Below the pieces are notes generated by a model. The model was not told the origin of the DNA and searched no databases. It saw only the letters and a program-made list of their open reading frames with translations. Below are positions 1 through 8,374 of a DNA stretch of 50,652 bases, piece after piece; positions within the stretch are counted from its first letter, which is position 1; the number at the start of each line of letters is the position of its first letter. The translations under genes were made by a program, and so were the position numbers. Source of the DNA: Candidatus Symbiothrix dinenymphae (GTDB lineage: Bacteria; Bacteroidota; Bacteroidia; Bacteroidales; Azobacteroidaceae); contig BBRT01000115.1 of NCBI GenBank assembly GCA_001417715.1, positions 1 through 50,652 of the forward strand. The letters are read 5' to 3'.

Positions 1-839
1 CGGAAGAAAAGATGAAGGCACCGCCTGTCTACCTCGTCAGTGATAATGCCGGCACCATCGCCAAAGCCGTGAAGGATAAAGGATACACACATTTGCGCGA
101 TGTGGGGCACACATTAGCCCTGTGCGTTGAGCGAGTCTATAAAAAAGTAGACGCTTTCCAAGCTTTCACCAAAGCGATAGGCAAAGTAAAATTTCGGGAG
201 ATAATGCGTCCGGTAGGCTACTTGCTGCCACCCAAACAACGAACAATTGCCCGTTTTATGAATCTTTCCGCGAGTACCGATTGGGCAAAAAAGATGCTCT
301 CCGCATTTCCCCGACTGACAGCGGGAGAGAAAAAAACATTCAAATTTCTCTTTAAGCACGTTTCAATCATCACCGAGCTAAACATCCTCTTTGAAGCCAT
401 TAACAGCATATCTAAAACATTAAAGAACAAAGGATTATCACACGAAAACATCATGCTCTGCCTTGCGAAAATGGAGCCATTACTGCTCTGTCCATGCCAA
501 AGAGTGGCCGCAGTAGCCCAAGCCTGTATGGACTATCTCAACGAGGAAAAAGGCAAGTTGACGGACGAAAAAACGGTGTGGAGTGTTTCCTCCGATATTA
601 TCGAATCACTTTTTGGCGATTTCAAAGCTCGCAAGTCGCCTAATTCATTGAATGGGATTACCAAGCTGGTTTTTATAGTGCCACTTCGAACAAAAATAGA
701 TGCGAAGACCGGCATGTCCAGCATCAACTTCAAGAGCACCTTAGAAAATGTTTGCCTGAAAGAATTAGATACATGGCAAGAAGAAAATCTGACTGAAAAT
801 CAGACAGTTAAAAGAAGAAAAACGCTGTTGGCTTCGTAG
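1..839 (+). CDS. Transposase-like protein, 5' end outside window
   Basis: The reading frame is open to the first base, so the ATG at 12 is probably internal and the N-terminus lies outside the window. The visible 275 residues carry acidic residues spaced as in DDE transposases: SDNAGT near residue 10, RDVGH near 30, and IIESLFGDFK near 200, where the Glu would be the third catalytic acid. This is inference; the IS family was not recognised. The tail (residues 255-275) is polar and ends with a TAG stop at 837-839. A GCGGGTCAAGCCCGC repeat pair begins 60 bases downstream. No terminal inverted repeat was identified. It could be an intact element entering the window or a remnant. Confidence 0.5.
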   Translation, partial: EEKMKAPPVYLVSDNAGTIAKAVKDKGYTHLRDVGHTLALCVERVYKKVDAFQAFTKAIGKVKFREIMRPVGYLLPPKQRTIARFMNLSASTDWAKKMLSAFPRLTAGEKKTFKFLFKHVSIITELNILFEAINSISKTLKNKGLSHENIMLCLAKMEPLLLCPCQRVAAVAQACMDYLNEEKGKLTDEKTVWSVSSDIIESLFGDFKARKSPNSLNGITKLVFIVPLRTKIDAKTGMSSINFKSTLENVCLKELDTWQEENLTENQTVKRRKTLLAS

Positions 840-898
840 GAAAAATAGAGAACGGTTTGAACACCCTACCCTACGGGACAGCAATATCTAAAGAATCC

Positions 899-996
899 GT
901 CATTGCGGGCTTGACCCGCAATCTCCTGCCTTACATTGCTCTGTAGCTCAATATTTGGTGCCTTTTCAGGGGATGGCGGGTCAAGCCCGCCATGAC
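899..996. repeat. Composite palindromic element (copy A)
   Basis: A 98-base unit bounded by two inverted copies of a palindrome: GTCATTGCGGGCTTGACCC at the left and its near complement (one arm changed to GGCGGGTCAAGCCCGCC) at the right. The inner part contains TTTGGTGCCTTTTCAGGGGA, matching the inner part of the copies at 7066-7162 and 50018-50076. It fills the gap between the transposase-like gene and the TPR gene. Confidence 0.85.
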
Positions 997-1023
997 AAAG
1001 TGCTTTTGGGGCTGTCTCAACTC

Positions 1024-2859
1024 TCACCACGAATACCCATTCTCCTTCAGCCAGCCCTGCACATCTTCTCTGCCTAATTGTGCGGCTTTTTGGTAGCATT
1101 TCAAGAATTGCTCCTCGTTGCCGGAGTTGGAGTAGGCTGTGCCCATGTTGACGTAGGCACTTGCGTAGCTGGGGTCGAGGTCGATTACTTTTTGGTAGCT
1201 GGCTATGGCTTGCGTGTAATTTTCCTGTTTGCCGTAGATTACTCCCATGTCGAAGTATGCTTTTTTGTTTTTGGGGTCTATGGCTATGGCTTTTTGGTAA
1301 CATTCGAGGGCTTGCGTTGGGTTGTCCTGTTCGCCGTATGTCACGCCCATGTTGCTGTAGGCTTCTGCGTAGTTGGGGTTGAGGGCTATGGCTCTTTGGT
1401 AGCTGCTGATGGCTTGTGCGTAGTTCTTTTGGTAGTGGTAGGTGATGCCCAGATTGTAGTGTGCCGTTGCCAATGTGCTGTCGATGGCGATGGCTTTTTG
1501 GTAATATTCGATGGCTTGCGTATATTTTTTTTGGTCGCGGTAGATATTTGCCAGATTGTAGTACGCCTCCTCGTAATTGGGGTCGATGCTGATTACTTTT
1601 TGGTGGCAGCTGATGACTTGCGCGTAATTGCCTTGTTTGCCATAGATTACACCCATGTTGTAGTAGGCATTGACATGTTTCGGGTCTATTTCAACAGCAT
1701 ATTGGTAGGCACTAAGAGCCTGGTCATAATCGTTTTGCGCACTGTAAACGACCCCCATATTGTAGTAGGCACTCGCGTAATTGGCATCCACGGCAACTGT
1801 TTTTTTGTAATTGGCGATGGCTTTGGCGTAGTTTTTTTGTTCGCGATACACATTTCCCATGTTATAGTAGGCTTCCAGATAGTTTGGGGAGATGTCCACG
1901 GTTTTTTCAAAACTGCTGATGGCTTTTGCGTAGTCCTTTTGTCCCTTGTAGGCAACGCCCAGATTGTTGTACGTTACCGCATCGTTGGGGTCAATTTCGA
2001 GGGCTTTTTGAAAGCAAGCAATGGCTTCCGCGTAGTTTTCCTGCTCCACGAGTGCATTGCCCATATTGTTGTACGCCTCCATATATTTGGGTTTGACATC
2101 AATGGCTTTTTTGTAATAGGTGATGGCTTCGGCATACTTTTTTTGATAATGCTCGGCAAGCCCGATATTGAAATAGACCGCCGCATTGTCGGGGTCAATT
2201 GCAATAGCTTTTTGATAATATTCGATAGCCGTTGCATAAAGTTTGTTGGCATACGCATTGTTGCCCTTGGTGATATACTCCTCCACCAACAGCTTGTCCA
2301 CCTCCTTTTGGTAAGCTGCCTTCAAGCGTTCTTCTTCCAATGCTTTTTTGTTGGCATCTCGTTCCTCCGCCAGTGCTGACATCTCGTTTTTCAACTTTTC
2401 TATTTCTAATGCGGCTTCTTGTGCGCGTTTGCGCGATTCCTCCAAGTCCTTCGTTTTTTGCTTGTCGTTGAGCACCTCAGCGATGCGCTTGTTCACATCA
2501 TCGGGGTCAACCGTCATCTCGGCTTTGACGTAATAGGTTTTTTTGTCCCGCTTGTCGTCCCACTTTTCGTCCAGTATCTTCATCTCCACAACCCCCGCCG
2601 TGATGGCTTCGGTGCGCTCGGTAAAGTCCTGTGTATTGCCTTCTACGGTCACTTGCTGCTCGGCACTGATAAACGTCCCAATCTCGCGCAACAAGATATT
2701 GCGCATCTCGTTCGTAGCAATCGTCCGCGCACTCTCCTTAGTGTCCAACTTGCTCGCCTGATAGGTGTATTCGCGAATAAAAGTCTTCTTCTCAGCATAG
2801 ACATTGCCCGCCACAAGCAACAGCCCGCACAGCATCATAAATCTAACAACACATTTCAT
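1024..2859 (-). CDS. Exported TPR-repeat protein, 12 repeats
   Basis: A 611-residue protein. Residues 1-22 form a signal peptide ending VYA. Residues 23-130 form a domain with the pattern FTERTEAITAGVVEMKILDE and KTYYVKAEMTV, resembling the LPP20-like domains of Bacteroidota envelope proteins. Residues 130-190 are charged and probably coiled coil. From about 192 to 599 there are twelve 34-residue TPRs of the type AYYNMGVIYGKQGNYAQAI. TPRs bind proteins, so a scaffold role in the periplasm or at the outer membrane is inferred. It is the last gene of a minus-strand set (7764 to 1024), separated from the propeller gene upstream by a repeat-filled gap of 243 bases. The near-identical 102-base units make copy number likely to vary between strains. 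Confidence 0.9.
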   Translation of the reverse strand: MKCVVRFMMLCGLLLVAGNVYAEKKTFIREYTYQASKLDTKESARTIATNEMRNILLREIGTFISAEQQVTVEGNTQDFTERTEAITAGVVEMKILDEKWDDKRDKKTYYVKAEMTVDPDDVNKRIAEVLNDKQKTKDLEESRKRAQEAALEIEKLKNEMSALAEERDANKKALEEERLKAAYQKEVDKLLVEEYITKGNNAYANKLYATAIEYYQKAIAIDPDNAAVYFNIGLAEHYQKKYAEAITYYKKAIDVKPKYMEAYNNMGNALVEQENYAEAIACFQKALEIDPNDAVTYNNLGVAYKGQKDYAKAISSFEKTVDISPNYLEAYYNMGNVYREQKNYAKAIANYKKTVAVDANYASAYYNMGVVYSAQNDYDQALSAYQYAVEIDPKHVNAYYNMGVIYGKQGNYAQVISCHQKVISIDPNYEEAYYNLANIYRDQKKYTQAIEYYQKAIAIDSTLATAHYNLGITYHYQKNYAQAISSYQRAIALNPNYAEAYSNMGVTYGEQDNPTQALECYQKAIAIDPKNKKAYFDMGVIYGKQENYTQAIASYQKVIDLDPSYASAYVNMGTAYSNSGNEEQFLKCYQKAAQLGREDVQGWLKENGYSW

Positions 2860-2882
2860 TTTTCAATATATTTTTTATTCAA

Positions 2883-2947
2883 TTACCAGTTACCAGTTAC
2901 CAGTTACCAGTTACCAATTACCAGTTACCAGTTACCAGTTACCAATT
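2883..2947. repeat. CAGTTAC tandem repeat
   Basis: About nine head-to-tail copies of a 7-base unit (CAGTTAC, some CAATTAC) lie just upstream of the TPR gene start. The same repeat occurs inside dnaX (30573-30627, reverse orientation) and at the 5' end of the rnpA-yidD frame (47484-47527). Confidence 0.95.
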
Positions 2948-2962
2948 TATGCAGTTCACACA

Positions 2963-3063
2963 GCATTGTAACATGTATTCGTAAAAATGTAAGCATTTCA
3001 TTCGTAATTTTGTAAGCATTTCATTCGTAAAAATGTAAACATTTCATTCGTAAAAATATAAAT
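2963..3063. repeat. AT-rich tandem repeat, CATTTCATTCGTAA type (copy A)
   Basis: Three to four head-to-tail copies of a roughly 24-base unit containing GTAAGCATTTCATTCGTAA with alternating AAAATG and ATTTTG spacers. The array opens with GCATTGTAACATGTATTCGT, nearly the same opening as the array at 11613-11737. There are no unique spacers, so it is not CRISPR. Confidence 0.9.
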
Positions 3064-3102
3064 TCAGTATCCCTGCAGATTGTCTTCACTCATAACTCAT
3101 AA

Positions 3103-4845
3103 CTATTTAAAAGCATCAATAATTGTGAACTGCACCTCAATTTTCCTAAACTCGCCGCCTTTCTCTTCTGACACTTCTATGTGCGACTGATAATCGTTGC
3201 GGGTCTTTTGCAGTGTGGCCACATTGTCTGATAGCCAGTCTCTTACGCTGGCTGTCCGGATGTATGCCAACTGCGGGTTGGTGGTAATGCCGGATGCTTT
3301 GGTGATTGTGATGTTGTTTAGCTTGCCGTTGTGGTAGTAGGGTTCGCGTTCAAACGCGCCGTAGCTGCCATCGTATGGGATTTTTCCGCGTATAGGCGCA
3401 CCGTCGGCGGAACCGATAATGGCGATTTTTACGCGCTTCCCGGCTGAAAGATGTTTCACAAAATCCTCACTTTCAAGCGTTTGCTTCACAATTGTCATCA
3501 GCGACATCGCGGCATTGGATTTTTTTACATTGTAGCCACCGGGGGGATAGTCCTCGCCGTTGGCAAACACCACGTACTTGTAATTGACCTGATAGTTCAA
3601 TATCTTGTTGCCCTCCGCGTCCACATCTGCCATCACCTCTGTCCCGACCCGAATTTCCGTTTTGTCGGTAATCAATTTGCTCGCCTTATTGCGCTTAATC
3701 ACCTCCTCAGCAGCCGCTTTCAAATTGTCTTCGGCCTCGTTGGCGATTTGCACAATGGCAAGCGGCACAAAATTATCTTCTTCCGGCGGCGGCGCAGGAA
3801 TGCCATCCGACAGCACAAATTCGTCACATTCGTTGAGCCGGTAAATCTCATCCGGCTTTTTATCCGCAACCACCGCACCGGCAATGGCAGTGGAAAACTC
3901 TTGCCTGAAAAGTTCCCTTTGCCGCCCCATGGTTTCATCGTTTACCCGGTTTGCATAGTCTTCCGGCGATTCGTCCTCCCGTTTTTTCAGCCAATCGTTC
4001 ATCGCTTGGTTTACGGTTTGATTGACCATTTTGGTATAGGACGGTTCCAACTTTGTTATCATAAAAATGATAGATTCATTACGGTCCCACCCGACGTATG
4101 TGGTGCTGTTAGACACATTATGATAAAAATTGCAGGTGTTGACTTTTTTCTGCTCCGTGTGTTGTTGCACAATCAGTTTTTTGCAAAAATCGAGGATTGC
4201 TATCGTTTTGTCGTTGATGACAAGTGCCAGATATTTATCCTCTGCATTAAAGGCCGGTGCAGCCACCGACCCTTCGGCATCGTAGGTGTGAGCGACCTCC
4301 CAATTGACTGTGTTGTAGATAATTACCTTATTGTTTTGAGTAGTAACCGCCAGCAATGAGCCATCGCTTGAAAATGCCACCCCATTGGCAGCAGCCTCCA
4401 AGGACAATTGCCGTTGGATGGTTTTGGTGTCCACATTCCAAATATCGACAGTATTGCCCGTAGCCGCTGCTATAAAATACTCTTTGGGGCTCATATCCAT
4501 CTCCGTAGCAGCGCTTTGTCCATGCAAGGAGAACTGCAATTCATACTGTTTGGTGTCAAAAACATAGATTTCCTTGTTTATACCACTCACAATAAGGTAC
4601 TTAGAATCGCTCGAATAGATAATAGTAAGCGGGCGCGAAGCAGGACGTATACTCTGTATCTTCTTCTCAATCTGAAACTTATACATATCGCCATCCACAA
4701 ACGAATGAATATCAATATGGTCATCATACATGGTAGCAATTGAACTACCGGCAGGGTTCACCACAAAATCCTTGATTTGCGCATAAGCACTGCCCCCTGC
4801 AAGCAACACCCCACAAAACACAACTAACCTAATAATACGTTTCAT
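3103..4845 (-). CDS. Exported beta-propeller protein with OmpA-like C-terminus (paralogue 2)
   Basis: A 580-residue protein starting at the ATG at 4845; a TTG two codons upstream is less likely. Residues 1-23 are a signal peptide ending SAYAQ. Residues 30-300 contain WD40/YVTN-like blades (SSDSKYLIVSGINKEIYVFD, FSSDGSLLAVTTQNNKVIIY). A middle segment (about 300-430) is charged. The C-terminal 110 residues (VKIAIIGSADGAPIRG, AYIRTASVRDWLS, EFRKIEVQFTIIDAF) resemble an OmpA/MotB-type domain; this is inference. It is a paralogue of the upstream gene at 4906-6789, about 60 percent alike by eye in the last 250 residues. The function is unknown; an envelope or peptidoglycan-linked role is suggested. 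Confidence 0.85.
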   Translation of the reverse strand: MKRIIRLVVFCGVLLAGGSAYAQIKDFVVNPAGSSIATMYDDHIDIHSFVDGDMYKFQIEKKIQSIRPASRPLTIIYSSDSKYLIVSGINKEIYVFDTKQYELQFSLHGQSAATEMDMSPKEYFIAAATGNTVDIWNVDTKTIQRQLSLEAAANGVAFSSDGSLLAVTTQNNKVIIYNTVNWEVAHTYDAEGSVAAPAFNAEDKYLALVINDKTIAILDFCKKLIVQQHTEQKKVNTCNFYHNVSNSTTYVGWDRNESIIFMITKLEPSYTKMVNQTVNQAMNDWLKKREDESPEDYANRVNDETMGRQRELFRQEFSTAIAGAVVADKKPDEIYRLNECDEFVLSDGIPAPPPEEDNFVPLAIVQIANEAEDNLKAAAEEVIKRNKASKLITDKTEIRVGTEVMADVDAEGNKILNYQVNYKYVVFANGEDYPPGGYNVKKSNAAMSLMTIVKQTLESEDFVKHLSAGKRVKIAIIGSADGAPIRGKIPYDGSYGAFEREPYYHNGKLNNITITKASGITTNPQLAYIRTASVRDWLSDNVATLQKTRNDYQSHIEVSEEKGGEFRKIEVQFTIIDAFK

Positions 4846-4865
4846 ATACAATAAAAATAAATAAA

Positions 4866-4905
4866 TAATTTAAAACTCTAAACTCTAAACTCTAAACTCT
4901 AAAAA
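4866..4905. repeat. ACTCTAA tandem repeat between propeller genes
   Basis: Four to five copies of AACTCTA fill the 60-base gap between the two propeller genes. The same unit recurs at 23484-23518, 24868-24958 and 43609-43641, usually at gene ends. Confidence 0.9.
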
Positions 4906-6789
4906 CTACTTAAAAGCATCTATGATAGTGAATTGCACCTCCACCTTGCGAAACGCTCCGCCTTTCTCTTCCGCCACTTCGATATGTGACTGATAATCGT
5001 TGCGGGTCTTCTGAAGCGTAGTTACATTCTTTGATATCCAATCTTTTACGCTGATTGTTCGGATGTATGCCAGCTGCGGATTGGTTGTGATGCCGGTTGC
5101 TTTGGTGACGGTCATGCTGTTCAGTTCACCATTTTGATAGTAAGGCTCGCGCTCAAAAATGCCATAGCGACCATCGTAAGGGATTTTCCCGCGAATGGGC
5201 GACCCGTCGGCAGAACCGATAATGGCAATTTTCACCCGTTTGCCTGCCTCAAAATACTTGGCAAAGTCTGCGCCCTCAAGCGTTTGCTTCACAATCGTCA
5301 TCAGCGACATCGCCGCATTGGATTTCAACACATCGCAACCGCCGGGCGGATAATCCTCACCATTGGCAAAAGTTATATAGTTGTATTTGACCTGATAGTT
5401 CAATATCTTGTTGCCTTCCGCATCCACATCCGCCAAGACTTCGGTATTCACCGCCACTTCCGTTTTGTCGGTAATCAGTTTTGCCTGCTTCTTTTCTTCC
5501 ATCACCGCGTCGCGCGCCGCCTTCAAATTGGCTTCGGCTTCGTGGGCTATCTGCAAAATGTCGAGCGGCACCACTTCCTCTACCGGCGGCGGCAACTCAA
5601 TCGCATTTGCCAACACAAACTCATCGCTATCGTCCAAAAGATAGCTGTCGTTCGGCTTTTTATCGGGGAGAACGGTGCTTGCCAGCGCGGTGGTCACTTC
5701 TTTTTTGAGAGTCGCCACTTGCGAAGCCCGTGTCGCATCGTTCACGCGGGTCTTGTAGGCATCAGCCGATTCGTCCGATGTCTTTTTCACCCATTCGCCA
5801 ATCTTTTTGTCCACGTCTGCATTGACAATTTTGGTGTAATAGGGCGGCAAATCCTCCGCATTCCAATAAACAATGACGTGTGCCCGATTGCTAACGATGA
5901 ACGATTGGCTCGTGTTTTTCAAAAAACTGCACGCACCAATGACCCCCGTTTCCGTTATCGTCTGGATAATTTCGCGCTTGGGAACGTTCAACACAACGAT
6001 TTCATTGGCATTGTGTATCAACGACACATGTTTGTCGTCGCGATTGAACGAGGGCGAAGAGGTGTTGCCCACGAAGGAATATGTTTGCGCCACTTCCCAT
6101 GTGCGGGTGTTGTATATCAACAACTTATGAGGCAAAGTGACCGCCAGTTGCGACCCGTCATTGGAAAAAGCAATGCCCGTAGGCTCTTCCTCCAACTCCC
6201 ATTTCGTGCGAATTTCCTGTTTGTCAAAGTTCCAAATCTCAATTTGCTTGTCCTTGATGGCGGCGATAAAATAGCCGTTGGCACTCATCGCAAGTGCAGA
6301 GGATATGCCCAACCCGTTCTGCAAGGAGAAATCCGGCTGATAGGTTTTGGTGTTGCAAACCAAAATCTCGCCATCCGAATAGCTGACAAGCAGTTTGGTG
6401 GCATCGCTCGAAAACGCAAGTGCCACCGGTCGCCTCTTGAGTTTTTTGTTTTGAGGCTTATGCACCACATCAAACAGTTTTTTGTTTGCCTCCTCAAACG
6501 AATACACCTTCAAATGCCCGCCATGAAGCAACGCGACCGAATTGCCGGTCGGGTTCAGGGCGATTTTTTGTACATCCTTGAGTGTCGTCACATTTCTATC
6601 CTTGTAGGTATTCACCTCGCCGGTATTCACATAATAGACCAGACGAAAACTGGAGTTGCTAAACATCCGGATTTCATCCTGTGCAGCATACTCCTTCGAG
6701 AATTTCACGGGATTAGCAGTTGTTTGTGCAAACAACCCGACGGGTGAAACACACGCACACGCCATCATTAAGTAGAATATTTTTTTCAT
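4906..6789 (-). CDS. Exported beta-propeller protein with OmpA-like C-terminus (paralogue 1)
   Basis: A 627-residue protein with ATG at 6789 and a signal peptide over residues 1-21 (ACVSPVGLFAQ). Propeller-like blades span about 30-310 (FSSDATKLLVSYSDGEILVC, FSNDGSQLAVTLPHKLLIY). A charged middle contains PPPVEEVVPLDILQIAHEAE. The C-terminal domain has VKIAIIGSADGSPIRG, LAYIRTISVKDWIS and RKVEVQFTIIDAF, and ends with the same FTIIDAFK as its downstream neighbour. The pair arose by tandem duplication, with the middle and C-terminal parts much better conserved than the propellers, which may bind different partners. It probably shares a transcript with the two lipoprotein genes upstream. Confidence 0.85.
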   Translation of the reverse strand: MKKIFYLMMACACVSPVGLFAQTTANPVKFSKEYAAQDEIRMFSNSSFRLVYYVNTGEVNTYKDRNVTTLKDVQKIALNPTGNSVALLHGGHLKVYSFEEANKKLFDVVHKPQNKKLKRRPVALAFSSDATKLLVSYSDGEILVCNTKTYQPDFSLQNGLGISSALAMSANGYFIAAIKDKQIEIWNFDKQEIRTKWELEEEPTGIAFSNDGSQLAVTLPHKLLIYNTRTWEVAQTYSFVGNTSSPSFNRDDKHVSLIHNANEIVVLNVPKREIIQTITETGVIGACSFLKNTSQSFIVSNRAHVIVYWNAEDLPPYYTKIVNADVDKKIGEWVKKTSDESADAYKTRVNDATRASQVATLKKEVTTALASTVLPDKKPNDSYLLDDSDEFVLANAIELPPPVEEVVPLDILQIAHEAEANLKAARDAVMEEKKQAKLITDKTEVAVNTEVLADVDAEGNKILNYQVKYNYITFANGEDYPPGGCDVLKSNAAMSLMTIVKQTLEGADFAKYFEAGKRVKIAIIGSADGSPIRGKIPYDGRYGIFEREPYYQNGELNSMTVTKATGITTNPQLAYIRTISVKDWISKNVTTLQKTRNDYQSHIEVAEEKGGAFRKVEVQFTIIDAFK

Positions 6790-6810
6790 GCTTTCAAAAA
6801 AATTAAACTG

Positions 6811-6836
6811 CCATTGCGGGCTTAACCCGCAATGAC
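6811..6836. repeat. Solo GCGGG-TTAA-CCCGC palindrome
   Basis: CATTGCGGGCTTAACCCGCAATG is a 23-base hairpin between the 53-residue lipoprotein gene and the propeller gene. It belongs to the same family as the palindromes at 899-996 and 7066-7162, with TTAA at its centre instead of TTGA. Confidence 0.85.
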
Positions 6837-6847
6837 AGAAATTAATA

Positions 6848-7009
6848 CTACTTTTCAGAGTTCACATTCTGGCGGTGCTGATTGGCACCGGCATCAATTT
6901 TCGCCCGTTGCTCATCCGACACACGCTGATTCACTTGTGTACTTCCGCAGCTCGTAACCATTACGCCTGCAAATGCTGCTATAGCAGCGATAATCATTGT
7001 TTTTTTCAT
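6848..7009 (-). CDS. Small lipoprotein, 53 residues
   Basis: A short frame from the ATG at 7009 to the TAG at 6848-6850. It reads MKKTMIIAAIAAFAGVMVTS followed by Cys21, a typical lipobox (VTS-C). The mature part is only about 33 residues, with charged stretches VSDEQRAKIDAGANQ and HRQNVNSEK. The signal peptide closely resembles that of the next lipoprotein upstream (FAGVMMTG-Cys21), so the two share ancestry at least at their 5' ends. It sits between that lipoprotein gene and the first propeller gene, all on the minus strand. The role is unknown; it may be a lipid-anchored partner or a leftover of a duplicated lipoprotein. Confidence 0.75.
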   Translation of the reverse strand: MKKTMIIAAIAAFAGVMVTSCGSTQVNQRVSDEQRAKIDAGANQHRQNVNSEK

Positions 7010-7065
7010 TTACTTTTTTTTTTTAGTTTTACTGTCATTGCGGGCTTGCCCCTTTCCCAAAGTCC

Positions 7066-7162
7066 GTCATTGCGGGCTTGACCCGCAATCCCTTGCGCTA
7101 CATACCATGTTGCCCAACATTCGGCTCCTTCTCAGGGGATTGCGGGTCAAGCCCGCAATGAC
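7066..7162. repeat. Composite palindromic element (copy B)
   Basis: A 97-base unit with perfect outer palindromes GTCATTGCGGGCTTGACCC and its inverted copy at 7139-7162, enclosing CCCAACATTCGGCTCCTTCT. A partial extra copy (GTCATTGCGGGCTTGCC) lies at 7034-7050. It separates the two lipoprotein genes and reaches to within 8 bases of the upstream gene's stop. It could form a long hairpin in RNA. Confidence 0.9.
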
Positions 7163-7170
7163 GACTCCAT

Positions 7171-7764
7171 TTATTTTTCAAGTTCGGCTTCCACTTTTTT
7201 GCGGAACTGGTCGAACTCGAAGTTCATTTTCAGTTTGTCCTCGTCGGAAATTTGCTGCTGCACCTTTTTGGCTACTGCTGCTGCGATTGCCGACACGCCT
7301 GCCTGATATTCCAGGCACACCCACACATTGTACTGATTGTTGGGCATCAACTCCTTGTAGGTTTTGATAATCACCGTGTTGTTGACTGCCTCATTAGCAA
7401 TACTTTGTGCCAAATCGTTCTGCTTTGACCCCTGGTCGGTCACTGCAGCACCCGTAGTGGCATCGCCTGAGTAGAGGTCGTAGCCCAACGACTCCTCAGA
7501 GGTTGCCGATTTGATTTTAGAGGAAATGGCACGCGCAAACTGAGCACGCGCTTGCACCTCCGCAATACTTCGGGCAGTCTGTTCCTTGAAATGCGAGCCT
7601 TGTCCCACTGCGCGTGTAGCAGGTTTTTCTTCCTGCATCTTCTCGCAAATGTTCTGTTCGACCACTTTTCCGGCACTTTTTGCCACTTGTTTACCACCAC
7701 CGCAGCCCGTCATCATGACGCCTGCGAACACTGCCGTAGCAGCGAAAATAAAAACTTTTTTCAT
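7171..7764 (-). CDS. LPP20-like lipoprotein
   Basis: A 197-residue protein; the start is set at the ATG at 7764 because it begins a clean lipoprotein signal (MKKVFIFAATAVFAGVMMTG then Cys21), although the frame stays open further upstream. After GGGKQVAK, the mature part has GSHFKEQTARSIAEVQARAQ followed by YKELMPNNQYNVWVCLEY, the alpha-beta pattern of the LPP20/FlgT-N-like family, and a charged C-terminal helix ending VEAELEK. It is the first gene of the minus-strand set of five exported proteins. The nearest promoter-like boxes (8028-8035 and 8284-8291) imply a leader of more than 250 bases with a strong hairpin. Confidence 0.8.
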   Translation of the reverse strand: MKKVFIFAATAVFAGVMMTGCGGGKQVAKSAGKVVEQNICEKMQEEKPATRAVGQGSHFKEQTARSIAEVQARAQFARAISSKIKSATSEESLGYDLYSGDATTGAAVTDQGSKQNDLAQSIANEAVNNTVIIKTYKELMPNNQYNVWVCLEYQAGVSAIAAAVAKKVQQQISDEDKLKMNFEFDQFRKKVEAELEK

Positions 7765-7916
7765 CTGTTTATAAATATTTAATATTAGTATAATCATTGT
7801 TTTAAACACACCAAAGCCACAGCAAGACACTAATGCCTTGATATAGTCCACAATACAACAAAACGCTATAATTCGCTTGAGCGAATGGCACATAACTTGC
7901 TGATAATAAGGGTGTT

Positions 7917-8106
7917 GGGGGGGGGGGGGGGGGGAAAATCAAACACCCCCGTCGGCTTTAGCCGACGGGCGATAATAGTTTGCCAGAGTACTTCCCGATT
8001 TTAAAATATCTTTAATAATTCCGGCGGCAAAGGTAGAATTTTTTTTGTTTGGGTGTGTTTTTTTTTGAAAAAAAGGCTAAAAAATTTCCCTTCCGGAATT
8101 TTTTTT
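7917..8106. repeat. G18 tract and duplicated regulatory segment (copy 1)
   Basis: It begins with an uninterrupted run of 18 G (7917-7934), then a perfect hairpin with 10-base arms CCCGTCGGCT and AGCCGACGGG, then about 140 bases ending in GGCTAAAAAATTTCCCTTCC. The whole is repeated at 8172-8358 with few changes. It lies in the 617-base gap between the divergent lipoprotein and recQ genes; no gene was seen in the gap. Confidence 0.9.
8028..8035 (-). promoter_or_regulatory. Bacteroidota -7 box (lipoprotein operon, copy 1)
   Basis: TACCTTTG on the minus strand, pointing toward the lipoprotein gene that starts at 7764. The leader would be about 260 bases and include the CCCGTCGGCT hairpin. Confidence 0.5.
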
Positions 8107-8140
8107 ACGAGCGGGGCAGGTTTGTAATGGAGGAGTGTGA

Positions 8141-8189
8141 GGGGGGGGGGGGGGTGGGGGGTGGAGGGTGTGGGGGGGGGGGGGGGGGG
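8141..8189. repeat. Second G-tract block (G14, G6, G18)
   Basis: G14 at 8141-8154, G6 at 8156-8161, then G18 at 8172-8189, separated by short T- and A-containing spacers. It has ample G runs for quadruplex formation on the plus strand, about 190 bases upstream of recQ. Confidence 0.9.
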
Positions 8190-8358
8190 TAAAATCCAAC
8201 AGCCCCGTCGGCTTTAGCCGACGGGCGATAATAGTTTGCCAGAGTACTTCCCGATTTTAACATATCTCTAATAATTCCGGCGGCAAAGGTAGTAATTTTT
8301 TTGATATGGTGTGCTTTTTTTTGAAAAAAAGGCTAAAAAATTTCACTTCCGGAATGTT
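8172..8358. repeat. Duplicated regulatory segment (copy 2)
   Basis: Second copy of the segment at 7917-8106: G18, the CCCGTCGGCT/AGCCGACGGG hairpin (8203-8224), ATAATAGTTTGCCAGAGTAC, and a minus-strand TACCTTTG box at 8284-8291. It ends about 23 bases before the recQ start. Confidence 0.9.
8284..8291 (-). promoter_or_regulatory. Bacteroidota -7 box (copy 2)
   Basis: TACCTTTG on the minus strand within the second direct-repeat copy. It is a possible upstream start for the lipoprotein operon, or an inactive duplicate. Confidence 0.4.
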
Positions 8359-8366
8359 TTTTTGCC

Positions 8367-8374
8367 TACCTTTG
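8367..8374 (+). promoter_or_regulatory. -7 box of recQ, very short leader
   Basis: TACCTTTG ends only 7 bases before the recQ ATG at 8382. The transcript would be leaderless or nearly so. Confidence 0.7.

Noticed and set aside
1078..2379. 433-codon plus-strand frame opposite the TPR gene
   Set aside because: It is the mirror of a tandem repeat gene with signal peptide and clear TPRs; its composition (Val, Phe, Gly, Cys rich) is not protein-like.
5134..6747. 537-codon plus-strand frame opposite a propeller gene
   Set aside because: Shadow frame without domains; the minus strand has a signal peptide, promoter context and a paralogue.
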